In this document: piece by piece, positions 8,047 through 16,649 of the stretch
How the letters are laid out: the number at the start of each line of letters is the position of its first letter
How positions within the stretch are numbered: the first letter of the stretch is position 1
Assembly: GCA_019418545.1 (NCBI GenBank)
Contig: DYBQ01000002.1
Coordinates: 53,121 to 117,120, forward strand
Direction: 5' to 3'
Length of the DNA: 64,000 bases
From: Clostridiales bacterium
GTDB taxonomy: Bacteria; Bacillota; Clostridia; Oscillospirales; Acutalibacteraceae
Translations under genes and position numbers: made by a program
The notes under the pieces: generated by a model
Told to the model about the DNA's origin: nothing
Seen by the model: only the letters and a program-made list of their open reading frames with translations
Database searches by the model: none

Positions 8047-8766
8047 TTATCGATTTTTCTCCCCGGCATTGGCCTCAACCTGTGGATGACGGGATGTGAG
8101 GAACCAAATCGCACGCTCAATGGAATCCCGAGAATTTCCCCAGTCTGCATCCTTGTTTCGATAGTCGAACATTCGGCAAAAATGGGTGACATCCCCTTCT
8201 ACCTCATTCAGGTATTTCAGTGCCAAACCTCGGGTTTCCTCATGAAACAGCGGAAACACCTTTTTGTTCATTTTCAATCCGGCTTTCAGCAGAGTACGGT
8301 AGTGAGGCAGGCAAATACAAGGCTGCTGGGCATAGAGCTGTCGGAATTCCTCCTCCTTTTCCCACAGCTTTACCACCGTTTCCAATAGATGCTCCATGTT
8401 GGTTTCAATATTTTCACAAATAAAACAGCTGTGTGCCCGTTGGTCTGCCGCAGGCAGCAGCTTTTTAGAAGCCGTTTTCTGGTCGGCCTTGCCATCGGGA
8501 AACACATCTTTTTCCACTTCTTGAAGCAGACTTTCCAAAATTAAGGCCACCGAAAGCCGGCTTCCCCGAGCCAGAATCTGGTCAAAATGCTCCTTACAAA
8601 ATCCCAGTCGGTTTGTCTCGATTCGCACATCCGGCTCCATCATCGCCGCTCCGGTGATATAGGTTGCCATCCGGTCTTCCAGCATATCCCGCATCCGGCA
8701 AATTGGGCAGCCGTCACGTGGTTCAAACACCTCGCTGATAGGAATGGTACATATATCTTCACGCAT
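8047..8766 (-). CDS. DUF6062-family protein
   Basis: 239 residues, soluble. Cysteine/histidine motifs are spread along the protein: CPICRMR near the N-terminus, GFCKEHF, SCFICENIE, CICLPHY and HFCRMFDYR. These resemble the pattern of DUF6062 (ABC-transporter-associated Cys protein) and probably bind metal. The function is unknown. It is the first gene of the run leading to ogg, the DUF2500 gene and the TIR gene. An AAAGGAGG ribosome site precedes ATG, and a plausible promoter (-10 TATGAT near 8816-8821 on the minus strand) lies about 50 bp upstream. Confidence 0.82.
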   Translation of the reverse strand: MREDICTIPISEVFEPRDGCPICRMRDMLEDRMATYITGAAMMEPDVRIETNRLGFCKEHFDQILARGSRLSVALILESLLQEVEKDVFPDGKADQKTASKKLLPAADQRAHSCFICENIETNMEHLLETVVKLWEKEEEFRQLYAQQPCICLPHYRTLLKAGLKMNKKVFPLFHEETRGLALKYLNEVEGDVTHFCRMFDYRNKDADWGNSRDSIERAIWFLTSRHPQVEANAGEKNR

Positions 8767-9447
8767 TTCGTTTCCTCCTTTAAAAATCGACTTTCTCCTA
8801 TGATTTTTTATTTTATCATAGCATAAATCTTAGAAAACGAAAATGGGGCGAACAGATTTTTTGGTTTATATCTCTGTTGAAAATGTTGAAAACTTGGAAT
8901 AGTTTTCAATACTTGTTGATACATCAAAATATCGACATAAAACATCAATAATATTATATACAAAATATAGTGGTTTCGATTTAGTTTGCCACAATGCCAC
9001 AAAATATGGCCTGTTTTTTATACAAATGGTTTTTAATTTTCTTTTACAAAATAGATACAAGAAGTTTACATAAAGGAGTTTTCCAAACTGTGGAAAGATA
9101 AATTCCACCAGAAAGACCCCGAAATTATTGAAGTTATTCACTTTTTCCACAGTGTTTTCAACATATTCCTTTCTATTCTTAACTGATATTATGTAAACAT
9201 CATGTAAATACCTTCTGTATAAAATACTTTGTTTGCCATATATCTAAAACGATTGTTTTTAGGATTAAGGGCTTAAAACGTTGTTTTTTTGCACATTTTT
9301 AAAAACTCTCAAAACATTATTATATGCCAATTCACCTGTATCATCTCTTGTCCCTAGGCTATCTCTGAAATACATTTTTCCTCTTAAAAAGCAAAAAAAC
9401 AATAACTTCTATTGTGGAAAACTAATGAAATTCTAATCATAAAACAA
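8767..9447. other. AT-rich gene-free stretch with DnaA-box-like sites
   Basis: About 680 bp with no believable gene. The short frames here lack ribosome sites and have AT-driven composition. Two exact matches to the DnaA-box pattern TTWTNCACA are present, TTTTCCACA at 9143-9151 and, on the minus strand, at 9413-9421; a third site at 9089-9097 differs by one base. The part next to 8766 holds the promoter of the DUF6062 gene. Nothing else was recognised. Confidence 0.5.
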
Positions 9448-9489
9448 CTCATCCCTATGATACGAAAGGGGTTGTATCATAGGGATGAG
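9448..9489 (-). terminator. Intrinsic terminator of the anchored glycosidase gene
   Basis: Perfect 16-bp stem, CTCATCCCTATGATAC (9448-9463) with its complement at 9474-9489, and a short T-rich tail (TTGTTTTA) on the minus strand. It lies about 20 bp after the stop of the 1621-residue protein gene. Confidence 0.85.
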
Positions 9490-9510
9490 CATCTCTTGGT
9501 TATGTGATAA

Positions 9511-12500
9511 TCATGCCTTGTGTTTCTTCCGCAACAACATCAGCAGGCCGAAAGTACTTATCAAAGTAACTCCCATCCAGAAAATCATGTTTTCATTATC
9601 TCCGGTAGCAGGGGATTCGTTTTCGTTACCTTTGTCTGTGCTGTTTTCGTCTTCCTTGCTGGTGTCCTCCTGATTGTTGTCAGAACTGGAGGTGTCTTCC
9701 TTCACACTCAAGTTTTCAATGGCATCGCTCAAATCTTTTACAGCTTTGTCCACAACCGCCTGATTGTCTTCACTCAGGGTTTCATCTGCCAGAACCACCT
9801 TGGCATTCTCAAAGGCTGCTGCAAACACTGCCACACTTTCGGCGGTATAGACACTCAAATCCATTCCTTCTGCTTTATTTACTAAATCTTCCAAAATCGA
9901 CTTGTCCGCCTTGAACCTCTGGGCCAGGATTGCATTCAGCAAAGCTTCGGCTGCCGGCTGCACATCTTCTTCCATGGCGTCGCCATCATTATAAACGTCC
10001 TTGGCTACTGTCAGTGCGTCTACCAGCTGCTGCCAGTTGTCCTGTATATATTTGTCCTGCTCGGGAATCATGGCCTCTGCCTTGGCAATCAGCTGCTCCA
10101 GCATGGTCTTGTCGCCTTGCACAAGTCCCAAGCCCCAAATACCAGTTAGCAGGTTGTCCCATGCAGCATCCACTTCTTCCTGGGTTGCCTTGGGATTGTC
10201 CAGGACTATTTTTGCTTCTTCCAATACCTTTTCAAAATAGGCCTTTGCACTGTCCGTCACACCCTCGGTGCTCAGCGTCAGGGCATAGTCATAGGTTTTT
10301 TGCAGCAGAGTCTTGTTGGAATCTACAAAGCTTTCTTCTCCATAAACTTCAAATTCAAGAATGCAGATATATGGGTAGGAAGCTCCTTCAGCCGTCAAAC
10401 GTACCCATTCCACCTGGCTTTCGTGTACATTGATATACTTATCTGCCACACCGGACTGGGCTCCTATGTCAACCTTATCTCCATTACTGAATTCCAATAC
10501 GGCGCTTGATAACGGTTCCTGAGTGCGAGGCAATACTCGAACTTTTTCAATATCCATTGGCTCACTGAAACGGTACTCTATCCACTCACCGTTTTCATGT
10601 TCTCCCGGATAGGAATGCCATTCATAGTCAGGGTTCGCACAGGCAGGCCAACCAACTGCAATTCCATCTTTAATATGGTCTTTGGTCTCTTCGTTGACAC
10701 AGGCCGTTACTTCCCCATCAAATCCGATATTCCGATATCCACACAACGTAATTCGGTCTACTACCAAGTCAGCCTCCCACTGAGTATTATTTTCTGCCTG
10801 GCTTTCATCCGCACGCAATTCCACAATCTCTGCATCTTCCGGCAGATTTACGGTGATATACGCATAGTTGCCTCCCGTATGGGGCAGCAGCAGCTTCTGG
10901 ATTTCTTCCCCATCTGCCCACAGGCTCAGCTGGAAATCTTCCTTTTCTTTTCCGTCATTCTGATACCGGATGCTTGCGCTTTTGTTTCCCTGTACCTCAA
11001 AGCACAGGCTGTCCCCCGCTGTTTTCCAGCCATAAACACCCTTGGGTGACACATTTTCTTCTGTCTCACTCAGAGAACCGCTTCTTTCCGCATCTTCTGC
11101 TTCCACTGTTATCATACAGTCGGTGCCTTCTGCTGTAATGCTTTCGCTAAACGTACCGCTATAGCCTTCCTTGTCAACCGCAGCCACGCAGATTTCATAT
11201 GTTACGCCATCACTCAGCCCAGAAAGCCGCAGTTCTGTACCCTCTGTCGTCATACTCTGCCATGATTCGCTTCCCTGTGCCTTCCAGCGCACTGTATAAG
11301 CTTTTGCATTTTCTACACCACTCCAACTGAGCACCTGGTCCAAACCATCTGTTTTGGCCTGTAAATCAGACGGTGCAGGCAGTTTTTCTGGAATCTCTGA
11401 TGGGTCAAAATACTTTTCATTCCAGCTTGCGCTTTCCACACCAGCTGCATTTACAGCTTTCACGGTAATCCAGCAGGGATTTTCCAGCTTGCCCAGCGAT
11501 ACGAAGGAATCTGTAACACCTTCCTGCACCAATGCGCCTTGTCCTTTTTCGGCTCCTGCATAGATATTATAGGAGACGCCATCAGCAACCGGCATAAAGC
11601 TCACAAAGGTTTCTTCACTCTCCATGTCGGTATGAAGGAATTTGACAATGGGGGAATAGGGAGCAGCAGAAGTCGTAAACTGCCGCACTTCACTTTGTTT
11701 ATATACAGGGTCATTGCTGACCGGTTCCACCATATGGGTAAAGAAAGCATCATGGGTCAGATAGATGTGACCTTGTCCGTTATGGCGGTTTACGATTTTT
11801 ATCGTATGCTCTCCATCTGCCAAATCGGTGCGGCTAAACATAACTTGATTGATATTATCCGTATCCCGATAGAGGTCTATTGTCTCCTGTAGTTCACCAT
11901 CCAGCCATACTTCTGCTTTTCCACGATTGGCAGCTGTTTCGGTCAGCCAGTAAATAGAATTTCCTTCAAATGTATATTCCAGATAATCTCCATCAACTGC
12001 TGTTACATAGTTGGTTCCCTTATACTGACCTCCTCCTGGATAATTGGAGAACCATCCCATTTCACCTTCGCCATCATGTCCATAATGGATGGATGCATCT
12101 GCATCATCTACTAGGCCGCCATATTCAGCATAAATACCGGTTCCTACAGACGTGTCCGGCTCTTCCAAAGAACGGCCTTCTGCGGTTACTCGCCAGTAAT
12201 AAGTCTTCCCGGATTCCAGCTCGTCCTGCTCATCCAATGTATAGGCATTGGTGCGGATATTGGGGCGTACTACCACGGGATTCGTCATATCTTCCGACTC
12301 TGAGATTTCCAGTTTGTAGAACTGCGCTCCATTGGCATCTTCCCAACGCAAGGTTGTGCGCTTGTCCACATTTTCTGCTCCGCTTGACGGCTCTGTCAGG
12401 GTAAAGTCTTTTACGACTTCATCTACTCCCGTCGTAAAGCTAAATACCGGACCATTCATAATCCGTTCCCCATGGCTGTTCTTTGCATACACTCGCCAGT

Positions 12501-14376
12501 AATACTTGGTATCCTCTTTCAGCTCCATCCCAAGCTCGCTGCCAAACGCTTTGTCATAGATATTCTCATATTCCTCGCTGGCTGCCACTTCATAGCTCTG
12601 TATTGTGCTAAAATCAGAAGTTTCTGAGATTTCCAGCGTGTAGCTTTCTGCTCCATAGGCCTTCGTCCATACAAACTTCGGCGCTCTGCCTATCCCAGTG
12701 GCTCCGGTTATCGGTATCAGCTGGCTGAACGGGCCTGGCACCTGCGTATCTTCTGTAACTACAAACGAATAGTACATATCATACACTGCCGGCGTGCTTC
12801 CATTCTGGTTGTGTGCTGTCACCGTCCAATAATACCGTTCTCCCTTTTCCAACGCTTCTTCTGCCGTATAGCTGGTACCGGTAATTCCCGTTTTGTGCAG
12901 TACTGGATTACTCATGTCCTTGCTCTTTGAAACCGTCAGCTCATAGCTTTCTGCTCCTCGCGACTCTATCCAGCTAAATTCCGGATGTACCGCCGCATTG
13001 AACCCGTCATCCGGGCTCTTCAGCAAAAAGCCTCCGGGCACGCTTTCTTCTTCCCGCACTACCAGCTTATACACGCCCTGCTCGTCATATTCCAGCGGGA
13101 TTTCTGCTGTCTCTCCGCTGACAGGGATGGTCTCACGCAGGGCATACCCTTCGTTTTCCGTATCCGTCAGCTCATAGACATATACCGACGACTGCTCAAA
13201 CGATATCTCGCTCAGCTCTACCACTGCATTTTTCGCTTCGCCGTCGTTTCCAGTCATGATGGTTGCTTCGCCCTTCTCCATGTCCTTGGCGGCGATGGCA
13301 CAAATCGCTTTGTCGTGGTTTTCATATTCCACTTCTACCTTTGTGCCGCTCATCTCTGCATATCCCTGCATCACCCACCAAATCGGTCTGCGGGCATAGG
13401 AATTTTCCTTCGTTTTGTCATATTTCAGCATGTCGCTGATGTTGTTATACGGATATTCCCAAATTGCTTTTGCTGCATGGTCCAGGTTTGCGTCATCATT
13501 GTTCACCATATAGTTCAGCAAACCTGCCGGAAGTGTGTCATAATTGCTGCCCGCATACTCCTCGCTCCAGTACTCCTTGATTCCTATTGGAGTATTGCCA
13601 TTCACATAATTTCTCATATTCCGGACATGCTCTGTCATTACCCACGGGTCGTTTCCAAATTCATGCCATGTCAGGTTATCCCACGAAAGGTTTTCTTCCC
13701 CTACATAGTCGATTACCTGCTTCATAAACCCTTCATCATATCCGGCCGGCGAAGGGCCTCCGATATCCGCATCCGGGTCTACTCCCTTGATGGCTTCCCA
13801 GGTGGGACGTATCAGCTGCAAATACTGGCTGTTATTGATGCCCCAGTTTTCATTCCACAAGTCCCAGTCCTGTATATTCAGGTTATAGTCCTTGGAGGTC
13901 TGCACAAAGTCTTTTACATATTGTTTCCACCCCTCCAAGTCGTTGGGCATACTGCTGTTTCCCGCCCCTTCATTTTGGAGCCATGAGGGGTTAAATGCCA
14001 GCAAAGAATAATAATTGATTCCTATGGAATTGAATCTTTCTGCTACTGCAATAAACCGTTCCAGTTCGTGTGCTTCATACGGCAGCGATGCCAACAAATT
14101 GATGTCCCGGGTGTCGGCCCAGTTTTGAGATTGCACATGGTCCCGCACTGTCGGTGAGTTCAGGGGGATATAACGTCCATCGGGAATGTCATAGTTGGGC
14201 GGCGTCAGGAATGAGGTCAGGGGGCTCATTTCCCTATCCTCTTTTGAAAAATCCACCACCACTTCTGTTGGCAGCGTTTCGTCCTGGGCCATTGCTAAAA
14301 CCGGTACCTGAGTGACCAGCATTGCTGCTGCCAATGCCACGGCTGTCAGCCTGCGGATTCGCTGTTTCCTTTTCAT
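9511..14376 (-). CDS. Sortase-anchored multidomain glycoside hydrolase (GH-A-clan-like)
   Basis: 1621 residues, extracellular. A signal peptide (MKRKQRIRR, hydrophobic core, cut near AMA-QD) leads into a TIM-barrel-like catalytic region (about 40-360) with DLWNENW at about 171-177, where Asn-Glu fits the GH-A acid/base, and a candidate nucleophile Glu in IKEYWSEEY near 267; GH39 is the best guess. Three tandem Fn3-like repeats follow (about 460-730, each with GAxxYxLxIS and YYWxVxA), then a carbohydrate-binding-like module (about 740-885), two more Fn3-like units, a CBM6/35-like module (about 1090-1215), an F5/8 type C-like module (about 1220-1365) and three FIVAR helical modules (about 1370-1570). 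The C-terminus has SPATG, a membrane span and RKKHKA, a sortase signal with a non-LPxTG motif. Own promoter with repeats matching the ABC operon. Substrate not known; a galactose-containing polysaccharide is inferred from context. Confidence 0.85.
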   Translation of the reverse strand: MKRKQRIRRLTAVALAAAMLVTQVPVLAMAQDETLPTEVVVDFSKEDREMSPLTSFLTPPNYDIPDGRYIPLNSPTVRDHVQSQNWADTRDINLLASLPYEAHELERFIAVAERFNSIGINYYSLLAFNPSWLQNEGAGNSSMPNDLEGWKQYVKDFVQTSKDYNLNIQDWDLWNENWGINNSQYLQLIRPTWEAIKGVDPDADIGGPSPAGYDEGFMKQVIDYVGEENLSWDNLTWHEFGNDPWVMTEHVRNMRNYVNGNTPIGIKEYWSEEYAGSNYDTLPAGLLNYMVNNDDANLDHAAKAIWEYPYNNISDMLKYDKTKENSYARRPIWWVMQGYAEMSGTKVEVEYENHDKAICAIAAKDMEKGEATIMTGNDGEAKNAVVELSEISFEQSSVYVYELTDTENEGYALRETIPVSGETAEIPLEYDEQGVYKLVVREEESVPGGFLLKSPDDGFNAAVHPEFSWIESRGAESYELTVSKSKDMSNPVLHKTGITGTSYTAEEALEKGERYYWTVTAHNQNGSTPAVYDMYYSFVVTEDTQVPGPFSQLIPITGATGIGRAPKFVWTKAYGAESYTLEISETSDFSTIQSYEVAASEEYENIYDKAFGSELGMELKEDTKYYWRVYAKNSHGERIMNGPVFSFTTGVDEVVKDFTLTEPSSGAENVDKRTTLRWEDANGAQFYKLEISESEDMTNPVVVRPNIRTNAYTLDEQDELESGKTYYWRVTAEGRSLEEPDTSVGTGIYAEYGGLVDDADASIHYGHDGEGEMGWFSNYPGGGQYKGTNYVTAVDGDYLEYTFEGNSIYWLTETAANRGKAEVWLDGELQETIDLYRDTDNINQVMFSRTDLADGEHTIKIVNRHNGQGHIYLTHDAFFTHMVEPVSNDPVYKQSEVRQFTTSAAPYSPIVKFLHTDMESEETFVSFMPVADGVSYNIYAGAEKGQGALVQEGVTDSFVSLGKLENPCWITVKAVNAAGVESASWNEKYFDPSEIPEKLPAPSDLQAKTDGLDQVLSWSGVENAKAYTVRWKAQGSESWQSMTTEGTELRLSGLSDGVTYEICVAAVDKEGYSGTFSESITAEGTDCMITVEAEDAERSGSLSETEENVSPKGVYGWKTAGDSLCFEVQGNKSASIRYQNDGKEKEDFQLSLWADGEEIQKLLLPHTGGNYAYITVNLPEDAEIVELRADESQAENNTQWEADLVVDRITLCGYRNIGFDGEVTACVNEETKDHIKDGIAVGWPACANPDYEWHSYPGEHENGEWIEYRFSEPMDIEKVRVLPRTQEPLSSAVLEFSNGDKVDIGAQSGVADKYINVHESQVEWVRLTAEGASYPYICILEFEVYGEESFVDSNKTLLQKTYDYALTLSTEGVTDSAKAYFEKVLEEAKIVLDNPKATQEEVDAAWDNLLTGIWGLGLVQGDKTMLEQLIAKAEAMIPEQDKYIQDNWQQLVDALTVAKDVYNDGDAMEEDVQPAAEALLNAILAQRFKADKSILEDLVNKAEGMDLSVYTAESVAVFAAAFENAKVVLADETLSEDNQAVVDKAVKDLSDAIENLSVKEDTSSSDNNQEDTSKEDENSTDKGNENESPATGDNENMIFWMGVTLISTFGLLMLLRKKHKA

Positions 14377-14464
14377 CGTACTCTCTCCTCTCTCTTGCCT
14401 GTTTTCTATATGCCCTTCCTTTTACTCTGCCCTCATCCTATACAGGTTTGGGCTCTTTGTGTCT

Positions 14465-14524
14465 ATTATATCTGGTTTATTTCCTCTTTAACATGGAATA
14501 TTCCACTCTTTGCACATGGAATAT
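14465..14524 (-). promoter_or_regulatory. Promoter of the anchored glycosidase gene with a pair of direct repeats
   Basis: Minus strand: -10 TATAAT (14465-14470), no good -35, and two copies of ATATTCCATG separated by 13 bp (repeat period 23 bp, at 14491-14524 with flanks). The nearer copy ends 21 bp before the -10. The nearer copy is also a 12-bp palindrome, TGGAATATTCCA (14494-14505). The same arrangement is found at the binding-protein promoter (23273-23332). It looks like an activator site replacing the -35. Confidence 0.7.
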
Positions 14525-14532
14525 CTCAGTTT

Positions 14533-15591
14533 TTATTCCACCTTGCCATATTCCCGTGCTGCATCATACATTGCAATTACATTTTCAATTGATGTATTTG
14601 CCTGGACATTGTGGCATGGCGCTAAAATATAGCCGGTTTTATCTGAGAACAAAGAGTCAATGCAATCTATAACTTCTTTTTCAACTTCTTCTTTGGTGCC
14701 AAATGGCAAAACATATTGATTGTCTACTCCGCCATGGAAGCAAATTTGATGGCCATATTCCTCTTTCAGCTTTTTCAAATCCCATCCCGGTAAATGCCAT
14801 TGCAGAGGATTCAGCAGCTCAATTCCCAATCCTGAGAGCCACGGCAAAGCTGCCGTCATAGCTCCATCGTCATGATGGAAAACATGGGCGCCATATTGCT
14901 TTATCATAGAAATATTTTCCTGATAGCTTTCCTCTAAAAAGTGCTGAATCATCTCCATGCTCATGAGCAGGCTGCTCTGGCTTCCCAAATCATCGGTTAC
15001 CTGGGAAATATCAATCTTTCCGTCTGCTGCCTCCAAAGTTCTTCTGGTGTGTTCATGAGCAAATTTCTGCAGCCGCCTGAGAATATATTCCGCCAGTTCC
15101 GGGTTAATAGCCATGTCTACCAGCATGTTTTCGGTTCCCCGAAGCATCTCATAAAAGTATGTTAGTGAAATATATCCTCCCTCAATGGCAAAATCACAAG
15201 CTTTTTCACATTGCTCTGCAATCACAGAATAGTCAAACATCTCCACTGATGGAAACTCATACCCGCAGCGAATTACATCGTCAATATCTTCACAGTCGCC
15301 CAAAGGAAAGCGAACCGGTTCTTCATAATATCCGCTTCCATCCGGCAATGGCACTTTTTTCATTTCAATTCCCAGCATATTGGGACGTCCTGCCACTTTT
15401 AACGCAGGCTCCACCAGAATAATCTTGTCAATGTCCATGGCGTTGGAAAGCTCTATCCAGTTATTTGCCCCAAAATGCTTCATCAGCCGTTCCGTTATTT
15501 CCGGTACACCCCAAAAATCCATCGCCAGCCTGTCTACTGGCTGATGCTGAATACTGGAAAGAATTCTTTCCCGATGGCTCATTTGTTTCAT
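14533..15591 (-). CDS. Uroporphyrinogen decarboxylase (URO-D) superfamily protein 1
   Basis: 352 residues, cytoplasmic. Typical of the MtaA/CmuA-like branch of the URO-D fold rather than HemE: it begins MSHRERILSSIQHQPVDRLAMDFWG, has the likely metal or substrate site HVFHHDDG, then LNPLQWHLPGWDL, CFHGGVDNQYVLPFG and LAPCHNVQANT near the C-terminus. Members act on methyl groups carried by cobalamin or on related substrates; many are uncharacterised. It is the last gene of the operon that starts at the sugar-binding protein. No haem pathway genes are nearby, so uroporphyrinogen is an unlikely substrate. A role in handling a methylated or otherwise modified sugar is inference. Confidence 0.82.
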   Translation of the reverse strand: MKQMSHRERILSSIQHQPVDRLAMDFWGVPEITERLMKHFGANNWIELSNAMDIDKIILVEPALKVAGRPNMLGIEMKKVPLPDGSGYYEEPVRFPLGDCEDIDDVIRCGYEFPSVEMFDYSVIAEQCEKACDFAIEGGYISLTYFYEMLRGTENMLVDMAINPELAEYILRRLQKFAHEHTRRTLEAADGKIDISQVTDDLGSQSSLLMSMEMIQHFLEESYQENISMIKQYGAHVFHHDDGAMTAALPWLSGLGIELLNPLQWHLPGWDLKKLKEEYGHQICFHGGVDNQYVLPFGTKEEVEKEVIDCIDSLFSDKTGYILAPCHNVQANTSIENVIAMYDAAREYGKVE

Positions 15592-15603
15592 ACGATTCTC
15601 CCC

Positions 15604-16647
15604 TTATTCAAATTTTTTCATAATTTCTCGGGCTTCTTCTTCTGTAAAAGTACCATCTACTGTCAAACAAACCCCTTCCGGTTTCAGCTCTTCCAGCAAA
15701 ACATCAATGTCCTCCGGCACCACATATGTATGAATCAGCTTTCCCGCCTTTTGAATTTTTTGGTATACTTCTATCCAGTGTGAAGCTGTTGGCTGACCCG
15801 CCCCATATACCCACTGGATTCCGGCAATTTCGGGAATTTCCAAAAGCCGGTCAAGATGCTTGAGCGCCCCCGGGCCATCCAAATGATAGATGGTATTCCC
15901 GCCAAGAGCGCGGCATTCTTCCAAAAGCTCCGGCAAAACAAATTCTTCATACATCTCTTCCGAAAGCATTCCGCTGAAATCGGAAGAAGTGACATACCAT
16001 TTATCCGGGTGCCAGATTCCCATCCAGTTTGAACTTCCTGGCAGATTCCGTGTCGTTTCCTGATATAAAAGCTCCAGCTGGCGGCAAAATCCCGTGAGCA
16101 ATTCTTTGGTACGCGGGACAATCTGCTCCGGGCAATCATACAAATCCATACACAGGTTTTCCGGACCGCGCAAAGAAACCAGTCCATCCGTTCCCGGGTG
16201 TAAATCCGTAATTCCTACAAAATATTCCCCCTTTGCATCGTCTGCGATAGCACGGGTCATTTGCAGAATTTTTTTCCACCAGGGATTCTCTTCATCAAAC
16301 TGCAGCGGCGGGAAAGTTTCCCAGTCCTCGACAAACGGCACAGAAAATGATGTGGATTCTTCAAATACAAGATTGCACCCATAGCTTGCACCAAAAATAT
16401 CCGGTCCCAAATTTGGGTCCAGCCGGGGATAGCTCTCTCCAAAATATACGGTATCCTCCATTTGTGCCCGAAAATTACGGATGACATATTCTGTATCCAG
16501 CCAGCACTTTTCCATGGTATCCGGGCGGGGGACATTTTTCATTTTGCCCTTTCTTCCCGAAAGCATCACAAGCGGCCGGTCATGGTTTTCTCTTGCCCAG
16601 AACTCTCGGTATCTTTCCTGAATCGCCTCCCAATTCACCTGATACAT
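15604..16647 (-). CDS. URO-D superfamily protein 2
   Basis: 347 residues, cytoplasmic. Weaker family resemblance than its neighbour, but the fold is recognisable: MYQVNWEAIQERYREFWARE start, ITDLHPGTDGLVSLRGPENLC, a FSGMLSEEMYEEFVLPELLEEC helix, and the site NTIYHLDGPGALKHLD with the H-x-D-G pattern shared by two of the other URO-D proteins here. GIQWVYGAGQPTASHW replaces the usual NPLEP segment. It starts 2 bp after the stop of protein 3 and ends 12 bp before protein 1. Enzymatic function unknown. Confidence 0.75.
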   Translation of the reverse strand: MYQVNWEAIQERYREFWARENHDRPLVMLSGRKGKMKNVPRPDTMEKCWLDTEYVIRNFRAQMEDTVYFGESYPRLDPNLGPDIFGASYGCNLVFEESTSFSVPFVEDWETFPPLQFDEENPWWKKILQMTRAIADDAKGEYFVGITDLHPGTDGLVSLRGPENLCMDLYDCPEQIVPRTKELLTGFCRQLELLYQETTRNLPGSSNWMGIWHPDKWYVTSSDFSGMLSEEMYEEFVLPELLEECRALGGNTIYHLDGPGALKHLDRLLEIPEIAGIQWVYGAGQPTASHWIEVYQKIQKAGKLIHTYVVPEDIDVLLEELKPEGVCLTVDGTFTEEEAREIMKKFE

Positions 16648-16649
16648 TT

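Noticed and set aside
8866..9150. Minus-strand open frame of 94 residues in the AT-rich gap
   Set aside because: No ribosome site, Phe/Asn/Tyr/Lys-rich product typical of AT-rich noise, no neighbour coupling.
12985..13986. Long plus-strand open frame (333 residues) opposite the anchored glycosidase gene
   Set aside because: It lies fully inside a gene with clear domains on the other strand, its product is low-complexity Ile/His/Cys-rich without family resemblance, and no ribosome site fits.
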